DNA of 45,655 nt from Pseudomonas graminis (lineage in GTDB: Bacteria > Pseudomonadota > Gammaproteobacteria > Pseudomonadales > Pseudomonadaceae). Within the stretch, counting starts at the first letter, position 1, and every line of letters begins with the position of its first letter. The stretch covers positions 1 to 45,655 of the forward strand of contig NZ_MTSB01000027.1 of the NCBI RefSeq assembly GCF_002093745.1, in the 5' to 3' direction. Below are positions 10,726 to 19,619 of this stretch, one piece after another. The translations under genes were made by a program, and so were the position numbers. The notes under the pieces are model-generated. The model was not told the DNA's origin, searched no databases, and saw only the letters and a program-made list of their open reading frames with translations.

Positions 10726-11127
10726 TCATTTCGCCGTCATGACGGATATCTTCGTGATGCCGGAGCGCTCGATGGACGCCATCGCCTTGGCCACCTGGCC
10801 GTAGTTCACGGCGGTGTCGGCCTGCAACTGGACGCGGATTTCCGGGTCCTTGGCCTTTTCGTCCTGCAGGCTTTTCTCCAGCAACTCCGGAGCAATTTCC
10901 GATTTGGCGAGGTAGAACTTGCCGTCCTGATCCACGCTGACCACCACCGGATTCTTCTTCTCGGCAGGCGCGACCGCGTCGGTTTTGGGCAGGTTGACCT
11001 TGATCGCATTGGTCATCAGCGGCGTGGTGACGATGAACACCACCAGCAGCACGAGCATCACGTCCACCAGCGGCGTGACGTTCATTTCGCTGAGCACTTC
11101 ATCGTTGTCTTGAGTGGAGAACGACAT
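10726..11127 (-). CDS. exbD: Biopolymer transport protein ExbD
   Basis: This 133-residue protein has a short cytoplasmic N-terminus and one membrane helix starting at MNVTPLVDVMLVLLVVFIV. The helix contains the conserved Asp (residue 22) that senses proton flow in the ExbB-ExbD motor. The rest is the periplasmic domain. The start codon overlaps the exbB stop codon (TAATG), so the two are translationally coupled. Together with ExbB it energises TonB using the proton gradient. Confidence 0.93.
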   Translation of the reverse strand: MSFSTQDNDEVLSEMNVTPLVDVMLVLLVVFIVTTPLMTNAIKVNLPKTDAVAPAEKKNPVVVSVDQDGKFYLAKSEIAPELLEKSLQDEKAKDPEIRVQLQADTAVNYGQVAKAMASIERSGITKISVMTAK

Positions 11128-11834
11128 TAGCTGGCCTCCCGAACGGCATGGCCATTCTTGCTGGCGATGGGCTGACGCGTGACGGCGAAGGCGCTGCGCT
11201 GGGCGAGGGCATCGAAGTCGTGGGCGAAGTCATCCATGTCAGCCACGGCGAGTTTGAGGCGGCGCAGGAAGAAGTTGTAGATCAGCACCGCGGGTACGGC
11301 GACGGCGATGCCCACGCCGGTCGCAACCAGTGCGTGACCGATGGGGCCGGCGACGGCTTCAAGGCTGGCCGAGCCGGTCACGCCGATGCTTTGCAGCGCT
11401 TCCATGATGCCCCAGACCGTACCGAACAGGCCGATAAAGGGCGCGGTGGAGCCGATACTGGCGAGAATCGCCTGACCGCTCTCCAGCGAACGACGCTCCT
11501 TCTGAATCTGCTGGCGCAAGTTGCGCTCCAGACGGTCGGAGCGGTTGATGGTGTGGGCCAGTTGTTGAGTGGTGCGCGGCGCGTCATCCACCGCCATTGC
11601 CTCGAAACCGCTATTGGCGATGCGGGCCAGCGCGCCGGGGTATTGCGCGGCATGCTCGGCCGCGGTGAGCAGGTCCGGCGCGCTCCAGAAGGCCTTGGTG
11701 AACTGTTTGTTCTGGGACTTCTGGCGGACGTACTGTGCCGACTTGATCAGCAACAGTGCCCAACTCAGTACGGAAAAAAGAACCAGCGCCCAAAGCACGG
11801 CGGGGACGATCAAGGAAGAGAGCGATGCGTTCAT
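11127..11834 (-). CDS. exbB: TonB-system proton channel ExbB
   Basis: This 235-residue MotA/TolQ/ExbB-family protein has a membrane helix at about residues 10-30 and a long cytoplasmic segment. Two further helices follow, one beginning ASIGSTAPFIGLFGTVWGIMEAL and one around GHALVATGVGIAVAVPAVLIYNFF, both typical family motifs. ATG 11834 follows GAGG about eight bases upstream. It sits between tonB and exbD in the same direction, 50 bases after tonB, giving a dedicated energising complex for the neighbouring receptor. Confidence 0.93.
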   Translation of the reverse strand: MNASLSSLIVPAVLWALVLFSVLSWALLLIKSAQYVRQKSQNKQFTKAFWSAPDLLTAAEHAAQYPGALARIANSGFEAMAVDDAPRTTQQLAHTINRSDRLERNLRQQIQKERRSLESGQAILASIGSTAPFIGLFGTVWGIMEALQSIGVTGSASLEAVAGPIGHALVATGVGIAVAVPAVLIYNFFLRRLKLAVADMDDFAHDFDALAQRSAFAVTRQPIASKNGHAVREAS

Positions 11835-11884
11835 GGTTTAAACCTCACCAGCTTTAATTGAATTGTCGGTTGTCATGCGCCAGG

Positions 11885-12706
11885 TCATTCCGGCAGCTTG
11901 AAGTCGATGGTCTGCGTCGCGAAGCCTTCTATCGGCGTATCGCCACGCTTGGCCGGGATAAATTTCCAGTTGCGCACGGCTTCAACGGCTGCTTCGTCCA
12001 GTACCGGTTTGCCGCTGGATTTGGTCACCTCGACAGCGCCAGCGCGGCCGTTTGGCAGCACCTTGATGCGCAGTACCACGCGGCCTTCCCAACTGCGGCG
12101 CAAGGCCAGCCCCGGGTATTCCGGCGGCGGATTGCCCAGGCTGGCGAGCCCGGAAACGGCCGCGCTTTCCTTGGCCGGAGCCGGTGGCGCAGCAGGGGCC
12201 GGAGGCGCGGGCGCAGGTGTTGGCGGCGCAGGCGGACTCGGTGCAGCAACAGGCGTGGGTGCCGGCGGCGTCGGCTTTTTCACTGGCTCAGGTTTCTTGA
12301 CCGGTTTGGGCTTCTCGACCTTCGGTTTCTCTATCGGCTTGGGTGGCGGCTCCACGGCGTCCGGGTCCTCGACCGGCTGCTCCGGCTCGGGTGGCGGCGG
12401 CGGGGGAGGCGGCGGTGGTGGCTCAGGCGGCGGCGGTTCCGGCGCGGGCGGTGTCGGGCTGGTCAGCTCGATGGTCATTTCCGGAACTTGCGGTGCAACT
12501 TCAGGCAGCTCGGGCTGGGCGGTTTGCATGTACCACCAGATCACACCGTGAATAAGGACCGACGCAGCAATCAATACCATGACGTGTGGCGTGTTCAGGC
12601 CGCCGGGGCGTGACGTATTGGGTTTGAAAGGAATGCCCTGCCACGCCGTCGACGTCATATCGGGCGGTGGACCGGGCACTGCTTTCATTATGACCGCATC
12701 ATTCAT
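11885..12706 (-). CDS. tonB: Energy transducer TonB
   Basis: This 273-residue protein has a membrane anchor at about residues 42-60 (HVMVLIAASVLIHGVIWWY). A long periplasmic spacer at roughly residues 75-185 is rich in Pro, with Glu-Pro, Lys-Pro and later Ala-Pro repeats, including a run of more than ten prolines. The C-terminal TonB domain is at about residues 190-273 (YPGLALRRSWEGRVVLRIKV, AVRNWKFIPA). The spacer is typical of TonB proteins that span the periplasm. GAGGGAG precedes ATG 12706. It heads the tonB-exbB-exbD-receptor run and is probably the first gene of that transcript. Confidence 0.93.
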   Translation of the reverse strand: MNDAVIMKAVPGPPPDMTSTAWQGIPFKPNTSRPGGLNTPHVMVLIAASVLIHGVIWWYMQTAQPELPEVAPQVPEMTIELTSPTPPAPEPPPPEPPPPPPPPPPPEPEQPVEDPDAVEPPPKPIEKPKVEKPKPVKKPEPVKKPTPPAPTPVAAPSPPAPPTPAPAPPAPAAPPAPAKESAAVSGLASLGNPPPEYPGLALRRSWEGRVVLRIKVLPNGRAGAVEVTKSSGKPVLDEAAVEAVRNWKFIPAKRGDTPIEGFATQTIDFKLPE

Positions 12707-12745
12707 TAACGCTCCCTCGGGTAGTTAAAGGGCAATAAGAGTCCG

Positions 12746-12770
12746 TTCGAACAGTGCGTGACTGTTCGAA
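12746..12770. promoter_or_regulatory. Perfect 10-5-10 inverted repeat upstream of tonB
   Basis: TTCGAACAGT, five bases, then ACTGTTCGAA: a perfect 10-bp dyad 40 bases upstream of the tonB start. The size and position suit an operator for a dimeric regulator or a leader hairpin. It does not resemble a Fur box. The cognate regulator is not in the window. Confidence 0.6.
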
Positions 12771-13927
12771 TGCTGGCTATCCGCACATTAATCAGGTGCA
12801 TGACACCATTGAGTCTGTGCGCAGGCACAGGCTCAAACAGGGGCGCGCTATATATTAGGGTGTTCGCATAACGGGTCCTTGTTTCTTATCGTTATGTACG
12901 CGCACGTACAGTGGTGTTCCTGAAGGGATACATTACAACTGCTGTTGCAACCGCTGTGCCAGAACGCTCAAGCGCTGGCGCTTATTTAATGTGCGTGTCG
13001 CATCCCTATAACTATTTACCGAATGCAGCTTTTGTTGCGTTAACACCTGACATCTTGACGGGCCGTTGAACTAATGTTGAGGGTGAGAACAGTCCCTCTG
13101 CTCATTCAGACGACGTGTAAGGGCGTGACTTGCAAGTCACTTTTCGGGATGCACCAATAAAGTATGGGGGTGATCACGTTGGTGCGTGAGTTGGTTATTC
13201 GCTCAAAAAAAGACACTCCTGATACGGGCGGTGGAAAAAGCACTGAAATAAAAGCCCTCTAAGGAGGAAGGCCAAGAGACGCAAGTCCAAATAAAAAGTG
13301 TCCGACAATACCGATCTGTTAGTTGCCAGAACGGTCAGGCAAACAGACGGCTTGCTCTAAGGGCACGCGCAGGTGTCCACGGTCCTGATTGATCAATCAG
13401 AACGTCCAGAGGCCGGTGCGGATCGGTTTACGTAAAAAAGTGCCGGGCGTTCAAAAAGTCGACGACAGTCACCGCAAAGGGTGAGGCCGCCGGACAGGTC
13501 GTGCCGACGTCAACCGTTCGCTCGATGGCAGGTCGTCGGTGAAGCTCGGGTGTGAAACGGGACTCGTTTGGCACAGCTAGATTCCTTTCCTGGCGAGGCG
13601 TAAGACTTGTGATCTGCCGCCTGCACTGTTAGTGGACGCTGGGGCGTCCGGAAACTGCACGTTGGTGCGTATAAGCACCCCTTACCTGCAGCGAGCACCA
13701 TGGGTTGATGGCACGACCGTTCCACAAGAAAGAACTGTGCCAATGTGTGTCTTTTTGTATCCGGGGAAGTACATTTTCATGTATTCGACGCCAAAGGGCC
13801 GGCGAGGCGGCCTCGTCAGCCTGAGGTTCGGCGATGTGAGGGGGCAGGAAAAGGGCGCCAGCGAGCCTGGCTAACGAGGGTGAGCGCCCTTGTTCAGGGC
13901 GCCCAGGTGCGAGGGGTTACGACGTCT
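12771..13927. other. Gene-free region of about 1.2 kb with several dyads
   Basis: I see no convincing gene here; the short open frames lack ribosome sites and family motifs. The stretch holds a 6-2-6 hairpin AAGCGC/GCGCTT at 12970-12983, a perfect 16-bp palindrome at 13125-13140 (GTGACTTGCAAGTCAC) and another at 13385-13400 (CTGATTGATCAATCAG). It probably contains the tonB promoter and may contain a small RNA or gene remains. Confidence 0.4.
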
Positions 13928-14707
13928 TTAAAGCTGCTCCAGTGCCTGCATCCGGACTTGAAACCCGTTAGGTGCCAGGATTTTTTGCCAGCCGATGTAT
14001 TTGAATTGTGCGTCAGGGTTGATCCAGTCGCCGCTGTTCACGCCGTGGGTTCCCTTGATCGCGAATTTTTTCACGGACCCACAAGGGCCGTTGAACCTGG
14101 CGGCCGTCGTATAAATAACGTAAGGCTCCACGTACTGAGTCGCCCGAAGGTACTTGCCGCACTGTTGGTCGACGTTGATCAGCATCGACTTCACCTTGGC
14201 GTCCCCGAGCATGTCGTCATACATTTTCACGAACGTGATATTCCCCACGTCCTTGAAGCCCATTGATCGGGCCTGCTTGTATTCAGGCGAGTTCTGATGA
14301 GTGATCAGATCGGCTTTTTCTTGCTTCTTGTTTTCAATGGCCTCGGCGGCGGCCAGAGTGGCGTTGGCCTGCTTGCGCCATGCGTCTGCTTTCGCGAACG
14401 TGGCATTGCACCGGGCGAGTTCCTCTGCGCTCACGCCCATCTCGGCGGGGGTGTAATTGTCAGCGCTGAGTGAGTAGTAAGTAATATTAAGTGAGTTGAT
14501 GACTTGGCGTGGCTCCGGTGGGTCTTTTTTCGCTTCCAGAAAATCCACGGCCTCTTGCGTTGCTTTGCAATGCGCGATGTAGAGGCTGTAAGGGGAATAC
14601 GCATCATGTTTGTCAGACTCCGTGTACGGCTTGGCAACGCCAACGGGACTGACAGCGCTCGTCACTAGCGCGAGGAGAATACACTTGGCTGAAGGTGCAA
14701 GGGGCAT
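13928..14707 (-). CDS. Hypothetical secreted protein
   Basis: This is a 259-residue protein that I do not recognise. It begins with a likely Sec signal peptide (PLAPSAKCILLALVTSAVSPVGVA). A helical, Lys- and Glu-rich middle follows around residues 100-140 (AEAIENKKQEKADL). Five cysteines in the mature part (HCKATQ, ARCNATF, QQCGKY and GPCGS among them) could form disulphides in the periplasm. ATG 14707 has AAGGA seven bases before it, which decides the start against an upstream in-frame codon. It stands alone between the gene-free region and the cysteine desulfurase gene. Confidence 0.75.
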   Translation of the reverse strand: MPLAPSAKCILLALVTSAVSPVGVAKPYTESDKHDAYSPYSLYIAHCKATQEAVDFLEAKKDPPEPRQVINSLNITYYSLSADNYTPAEMGVSAEELARCNATFAKADAWRKQANATLAAAEAIENKKQEKADLITHQNSPEYKQARSMGFKDVGNITFVKMYDDMLGDAKVKSMLINVDQQCGKYLRATQYVEPYVIYTTAARFNGPCGSVKKFAIKGTHGVNSGDWINPDAQFKYIGWQKILAPNGFQVRMQALEQL

Positions 14708-14820
14708 GACGTATTCCTTTAGAGTTAAACCTGATCCGTAAGCATCACCTGGCCGCGCCAAGTGGTGCCACTATAGCGACATCGCCCCATTGTTGCCTTT
14801 TCTCATTGCAACGTTGAGCG

Positions 14821-15975
14821 CTACCAGAACGCAGCTGGCGCGCTGAGTGCTTTGCTGAACACTTCAATGGCACGCTCGACATCCGCCTGCGTGGTGTAGC
14901 GCCCAAGGCTGACCCGTACGCTGGCGAGCGCCTTCGCGGAATCCATCCCCAAGGCAAGCAGCACATGGGAAGGTGCATTGCTCGCCGAGTTGCACGCGGA
15001 CGTCGAGGACAACGCCAGGCTGTGTGACAACTGCGCGCTGCTGAAGCCGCTGCGGGTGATGCACAGGTTGAGGGTATGCGGGATGCGCTGGTTCGGACAG
15101 CCGTTGAGTTGCACGTCCGGCAGGGCCAGCAGCCCTTCACGCAGATGACTGCTCAACGCTTCAATGCGGCGATTTTCAGCCTCGGCCTGACTGATTGCCA
15201 GCGCAAAGGCTGTGCCCATGCCGACGATCTGATGGGTTGCCAGCGTGCCCGAGCGAAAGCCCCCTTCGTGCCCGCCGCCGTGGATCTGCGCCTGGAGCAA
15301 TGAATGAGCGCGTGGCCCTACGTACAGTGCGCCGATGCCTTTGGGGCCGTACGCCTTGTGTGCGGAAAATGACATCAGGTCCACGGCCAGATTCGCCAGA
15401 TCGACCTTTACCTTGCCGACCGCCTGCGCAGCGTCCACATGAAACAGCGCCCCGTGTTCGCGCACCAGTGCCCCGATGCTGGCGATATCGGTCAGGGTTC
15501 CCAGCTCGTTATTCACCAGCATCAGCGATACCAGCAGTGTGTCTTCACGCAGGGCAGCCTCAACCGCCTGGGGCTGGATGAGGCCTTTGGCGTCTGGCTT
15601 CAACCAGGTGACCGGAAAGCCCTGACGTTCCAGCGTGCTGACGGTGTCGAGCACGGCTTTGTGTTCCAGCACGCTGGTGATGATGTGCCGACGTTTCGCG
15701 CTGCTGTCATGGGCAATGCCCTTGATTGCCAGGTTATTGGACTCGGTGGCACCTGAGGTCCAGACCACCGAGTCAGCAGATGCGCCCACCGCGTCCGCCA
15801 CCTGACGTCGTGCCTGCTCGACGGCCTGACGCGCAACCTGGCCATAACCGTGCCCGCTGGAGGCCGGATTACCGAAATGCCCATCGCGGCCCATGCAGGC
15901 AATCATGGCTTCGATGACCTGCTCGTCGACAGGCGTGGTGGCGGCGTAATCCAGATAGAGCGCAGTTGAGGTCAT
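14821..15975 (-). CDS. Cysteine desulfurase, NifS/IscS type
   Basis: This 384-residue PLP enzyme removes sulfur from L-cysteine to give alanine and an enzyme persulfide. Visible residues are His105 (LEHK), ATESNN at 76-81, Asp181 (HVDAAQ), the PLP lysine Lys207 (SAHKAYGPKG) and the catalytic Cys328 in a flexible loop (SSTSACNSASNAPSHVL). There is no iscR, iscU, sufE or similar gene next to it, so it is a stand-alone paralogue rather than part of the main Isc operon. ATG 15975 was chosen; a GTG four codons upstream is possible. Confidence 0.9.
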   Translation of the reverse strand: MTSTALYLDYAATTPVDEQVIEAMIACMGRDGHFGNPASSGHGYGQVARQAVEQARRQVADAVGASADSVVWTSGATESNNLAIKGIAHDSSAKRRHIITSVLEHKAVLDTVSTLERQGFPVTWLKPDAKGLIQPQAVEAALREDTLLVSLMLVNNELGTLTDIASIGALVREHGALFHVDAAQAVGKVKVDLANLAVDLMSFSAHKAYGPKGIGALYVGPRAHSLLQAQIHGGGHEGGFRSGTLATHQIVGMGTAFALAISQAEAENRRIEALSSHLREGLLALPDVQLNGCPNQRIPHTLNLCITRSGFSSAQLSHSLALSSTSACNSASNAPSHVLLALGMDSAKALASVRVSLGRYTTQADVERAIEVFSKALSAPAAFW

Positions 15976-16169
15976 GGGCAAATTCACTTCGTGATCGAGT
16001 CAGAATCAGGGGGTGGCGTTGAAAGGCCGATTGCAGGAAAGATTACGGGTGCGTAGGGGAAATTTTTTTGATATTTGCTCGGGTATCCAAGCTGAATGTG
16101 AAAAATTATTCTATTTGGCTTGGATTTATACGATTAAAAATTCTAGGATGCAGAGCCAGGCACTGAATC

Positions 16170-16298
16170 TCGTTCCTCACGCTCCGCGTGGGCATGCAGT
16201 TCTGGACGCTCTGCGTCCGATCCTGGATGTATTGAGTAGTACACATTTGTGACGCAGAGCGTCACGACAGGCATTCCCGCGCAGAGTGTGAGGAACGA
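16170..16298. mobile_element. MITE-like palindromic element, 129 bp
   Basis: The element is bounded by perfect 11-bp inverted repeats TCGTTCCTCAC and GTGAGGAACGA. Inside, a second pair of arms (GACGCTCTGCGTC and GACGCAGAGCGTC) flanks a unique centre of about 35 bases. Related half elements occur at 22256-22307 and, inverted, at about 44935-45015. It encodes nothing and ends 27 bases before the Lrp-type gene, so it supplies much of that gene's leader. Confidence 0.75.
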
Positions 16299-16325
16299 TC
16301 AGTGCAGGACGACAGGAAACCACAC

Positions 16326-16796
16326 ATGGACAAGTTCGACCGGGCAATCCTCGACATCCTGCAAACCGACTGCACGCGCTCCGTCGCAGACATCGCCGAG
16401 CGCATAGGCCTGGGCAGCACGGCGTGCTGGCGCCGGATCCAGAAGCTGGAAGAGGCAGGCATCATCGACCGCCGTGTCGCACTGCTCAATCCTCAGCGAC
16501 TGAACGTGTCGGTCAGCGTCTTCGCCGCCATTCGCACCAACCAGCACAACGCCGCCTGGCTTGAACAGTTCCATGCCGCCGTCGGTGAATTGCCCGAGGT
16601 CGTCGAGTGCTACCGCATGGCCGGTGACACTGACTACATGTTGCGCATCGTGGTGGCCGACATCGCCGGGTACGACGCTGTCTACAAACAGTTGATCAGT
16701 ATTCCCGGCATCAGCGACGTAAGCTCCAGCTTTGCGATGGAACAGATCAAATTCACCACCGGCTTGCCGCTGCAATATGCGTCGTTTGGCGGGTAA
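16326..16796 (+). CDS. Lrp/AsnC family transcriptional regulator
   Basis: This is a 156-residue protein. The N-terminal winged helix-turn-helix is at about residues 1-55 (DKFDRAILDILQTD, SVADIAERIGLGSTACWRRIQKLEEAGII). The C-terminal RAM effector domain is at about 65-150 (VVECYRMAGDTDYMLRIVV). Members bind amino acids and act as dimers, octamers or larger. AGGAAA precedes ATG 16326. The neighbouring cysteine desulfurase is on the other strand about 350 bases away, so a link to cysteine or alanine sensing is possible but unproven. The promoter region is largely the palindromic element at 16170-16298. Confidence 0.9.
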   Translation: MDKFDRAILDILQTDCTRSVADIAERIGLGSTACWRRIQKLEEAGIIDRRVALLNPQRLNVSVSVFAAIRTNQHNAAWLEQFHAAVGELPEVVECYRMAGDTDYMLRIVVADIAGYDAVYKQLISIPGISDVSSSFAMEQIKFTTGLPLQYASFGG

Positions 16797-16879
16797 GCGC
16801 CGCGACGCTCGTCAGTTGAATCGAACCCTCAGCCCTGCGCCACGTCCACTTTCTTTCGCACATGAAACAGGTGGCTGAC

Positions 16880-17134
16880 ATGACAACCGATCCCATCCTC
16901 ACCAAGAGCGTACCCAAAGAAGACCCTGCCAGCGCCGTGCTGGGTCAGTACGACCGCGAAGCCGACCCTGTTCTGGCCATGAACTCGAACAGGCCTGGCG
17001 TCGGTTCGGAACAGGGCGATGAGGTGAAGAAGCGTACCGAGAGCGAAGAGGCTTACGAGGACGACGAGCCGGAAGTGTATTCGGACGACCCGGACATCGT
17101 GGCGGACGAAGGCGGGGGTGTTTCGCCGGGGTGA
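16880..17134 (+). CDS. Small acidic hypothetical protein
   Basis: This predicted protein of 84 residues is very acidic towards its end (ESEEAYEDDEPEVYSDDPDIV), with no membrane segment or cysteine. It looks mostly disordered. AGGTGG lies five bases before ATG 16880, better than the in-frame ATG at 16862. I recognise no family. Coding is supported by the clean ribosome site and the biased composition rather than by homology, so it remains uncertain. Confidence 0.55.
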   Translation: MTTDPILTKSVPKEDPASAVLGQYDREADPVLAMNSNRPGVGSEQGDEVKKRTESEEAYEDDEPEVYSDDPDIVADEGGGVSPG

Positions 17135-17612
17135 AACCAGGCCTTGCCTGCCCCGCTGAACCCTGAGACAGCCTGTCCGGCGGCGCCTCTCCCCCCCCTG
17201 AGGCCCGCGCCGCCCGACCGCTTCCATCCCGCCCCATAGCGTTGTAACCAGCGCCCGCCTCTTACTCTTTTTTCAGCGTATTAATGGTTTTTTAGTTATA
17301 TAAGCGCTCAACTATCAAGAAAGGCTTAGTGCTGCCGATAGGTTCAGAGATCTCCGAAGTCGATTGTAGCGAATGGATTGTTCAATGTTTAACGTCCTGT
17401 TGGGGGTTCATGGAGTGGGCTCAGGCGTTACGGCGTTACATCATCTTTTGGCTAATAAGGGATGCTGTAGCGTTGGCACAGGAATTGGATGGCTATTTTT
17501 GTAGTCCGATGAGCGATTCATAACAGCGGGGGCAAACCCGCGTGTGGATGATCGCTTCTAGCATGGCAGGGCTGCTGGGTAGCGCTGACCATTTAACGAT
17601 GATGGATAATCA
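17135..17612. other. Intergenic region before a chemoreceptor gene
   Basis: No credible gene is seen. It contains an A+T-rich patch near 17285-17305, a probable promoter zone, and a small hairpin GCGGG/CCCGC at 17526-17541 in the leader of the chemoreceptor gene that starts at 17613. Confidence 0.4.
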
Positions 17613-19241
17613 ATGAACCTGATAAATCGCACCAGTTTCGCTACAAAACTCATGGCTGCGTTCATCGCATGCGCACTGATCACGCTGGCTGTAGGCGGCC
17701 TGGGCATGCTCGGTATCAGCCGGTTGTCCTCCGCGCTGGAGCTGACGTTCTCGAATAACCTGGTCTCGGTGGCCAACACAAACGAGACCATGACCGCACT
17801 GACCACGCATAACCGCGGCCTCTATCGTTTGCTCGATGCCCGGGACAAGCCGACTGCAGAAAAAATGCGCCAGAGTATCAATGGCGAACTGGAGCGTGCT
17901 CAGAAAGTCTATGCCGTCTACCGTTCTACTCCGCTGGAAGATGACGAGCGCGCCGCCGGTGATCAGTACGACGCTGTGATGCCTGGCTATATCGCGGCAA
18001 CCCAGAAGGTCTTCGACCTGCAACAAGCGGGCAATCTGGAAGACGCCCGCAGTCGACTCAACGAACTGGCAGACGGTGACTTCAATAAAGCCCGTGGCTA
18101 CCTCCAGACCATGATCAACTCCAACAAACGCCAGATCAAAGACGGCGCAGAGGCGGCTGACAAACTGCAAAGCACGTCGGTCACGATGTTGACCGTCGGC
18201 ATCGTCATCGCTTTTCTGGTGGCGATCATGCTGGGGATCCTGATCACCCGCATGATTACCGGGCCGTTGAAAACGGCAATTGAAGTGGCACAGCGTATCG
18301 CCGCAGGTGATTTGACGCAGGCTGTTTCCAGCACCCGAGGCGACGAAGCAGGGCACTTGCTCAATGCGATCGGCACCATGCAGGGCAGCTTGAAACGGAC
18401 GATCCAGGAGATTTCCAGTGCGTCTGATCAGCTCGCGTCCGCAGCTGAAGAGCTTGGCGCGGTCACTGAAGAAAGTACACGCGGCCTCACGCGGCAAAAT
18501 GACGAGATTCAACAGGCGGCCACGGCGGTCAATGAAATGACCGCTGCCGTAGAAGAGGTGGCCCGCAACGCAGTGTCCACGTCGGATGTGTCCAAAACCC
18601 TGGCAAACGATGCCGTTGATGGCCGTGGGCGAGTGGATGAAACGGTCAAGGGCATCGGCACGATGGTCACCGAGATCACTGATTCCACAGGGTCTGTCAC
18701 AACGCTCGCTGGCCACGTCCGGGATATCAGCAAAGTGCTGGAGGTCATCCGCAGCATCGCGGAGCAGACCAACCTGCTCGCACTCAACGCTGCCATTGAA
18801 GCCGCACGGGCGGGCGAACAAGGTCGAGGCTTTGCAGTGGTGGCCGACGAGGTCCGCGCGCTTGCTCACCGGACTCAGGCATCCACAGTCGAAATCGAAG
18901 GCATGATCGGTACGGTGCAATCCGGTGCCGACGGTGCGGTCGCTGCCATGAGCAAAAGCCTGGCGACGGCCACGAGCACCCAGCAGTTGGCTCAGCGCGC
19001 AGGCGCCGCACTGGAAAAAATCACCGGCGGGGTGGGGACCATCAACGAGCGCAACATGGTGATTGCGTCCGCTTCCGAAGAGCAGGCCCAGGTTGCACGC
19101 GAAGTGGATCGCAACCTGGTCAACATTCAGGAGCTTAGTGCGCAAACCGCGGCAGGCGCCAATCAGACGAGTGCATCCAGTCAGGAATTGTCGCGTCTGG
19201 CCACGTCGTTCAACACGATGGTGGCGCAGTTCAAGCTCTGA
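17613..19241 (+). CDS. Methyl-accepting chemotaxis protein with 4HB sensor
   Basis: This 542-residue chemoreceptor has classical topology. Membrane helix 1 is at about 12-33. A helical periplasmic sensor of about 155 residues is consistent with the four-helix-bundle MCP family ([20 protein letters not shown]). Membrane helix 2 is at about 190-210, followed by HAMP at about 212-265 ([20 protein letters not shown]). The signalling domain has the tip [18 protein letters not shown] and [15 protein letters not shown]. The receptor ends in QFKL without a pentapeptide tether for CheR. The ligand is unknown. It stands alone, followed by an imperfect hairpin at about 19253-19275. Confidence 0.92.
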   Translation: MNLINRTSFATKLMAAFIACALITLAVGGLGMLGISRLSSALELTFSNNLVSVANTNETMTALTTHNRGLYRLLDARDKPTAEKMRQSINGELERAQKVYAVYRSTPLEDDERAAGDQYDAVMPGYIAATQKVFDLQQAGNLEDARSRLNELADGDFNKARGYLQTMINSNKRQIKDGAEAADKLQSTSVTMLTVGIVIAFLVAIMLGILITRMITGPLKTAIEVAQRIAAGDLTQAVSSTRGDEAGHLLNAIGTMQGSLKRTIQEISSASDQLASAAEELGAVTEESTRGLTRQNDEIQQAATAVNEMTAAVEEVARNAVSTSDVSKTLANDAVDGRGRVDETVKGIGTMVTEITDSTGSVTTLAGHVRDISKVLEVIRSIAEQTNLLALNAAIEAARAGEQGRGFAVVADEVRALAHRTQASTVEIEGMIGTVQSGADGAVAAMSKSLATATSTQQLAQRAGAALEKITGGVGTINERNMVIASASEEQAQVAREVDRNLVNIQELSAQTAAGANQTSASSQELSRLATSFNTMVAQFKL

Positions 19242-19619
19242 CGCCTCGATAAGGTGTTTCCCGTGGGGGGAACACCGGTTTCCCATGTTCAACAAGGCCT
19301 GACCTTTACAGGGAACGGTATCTGGACTGCCTGGCTGCGGTTTTATGATCTCGCCGGATGGAGCTGAGTTGCCCATGCCGCGAGTGCAGTGAAATGATAA
19401 ATATAATAAAAAGTTCTTTATAGATATCAGCTGGTTATCGGAATTAAAAGCCCCCGAACAGCGCATCAAGCCATTCATTTATTAAAACAGGCGCAGGACG
19501 TGCCACACTGATGATGCCTAAGTGGCATCATTGTTGCGTGGAATGAAGTCGCTAGCTGTCGCATTACTAAAAATACCCATAAGCACGCCAGGGAAAGGCT
19601 CGTTCGCAGGACTCACATC
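19242..19619. other. Intergenic region between two chemoreceptor genes
   Basis: It holds an imperfect stem-loop just after the first receptor gene (GGTGTTTCCC against GGGGAACACC, one mismatch, about 19253-19275) without a U-run. An A+T-rich patch contains an exact TATAAT at 19402-19407, a possible -10 element but without a convincing -35 box. No gene is seen. Confidence 0.4.

Noticed and set aside
13632..13874. Short open frames in the gene-free region upstream of tonB
   Set aside because: They have no ribosome sites, no family motifs and unusual composition.
17610..19478. Long minus-strand frame opposite the second chemoreceptor gene
   Set aside because: The plus strand carries a complete, motif-bearing chemoreceptor; the opposite frame is a composition artefact.
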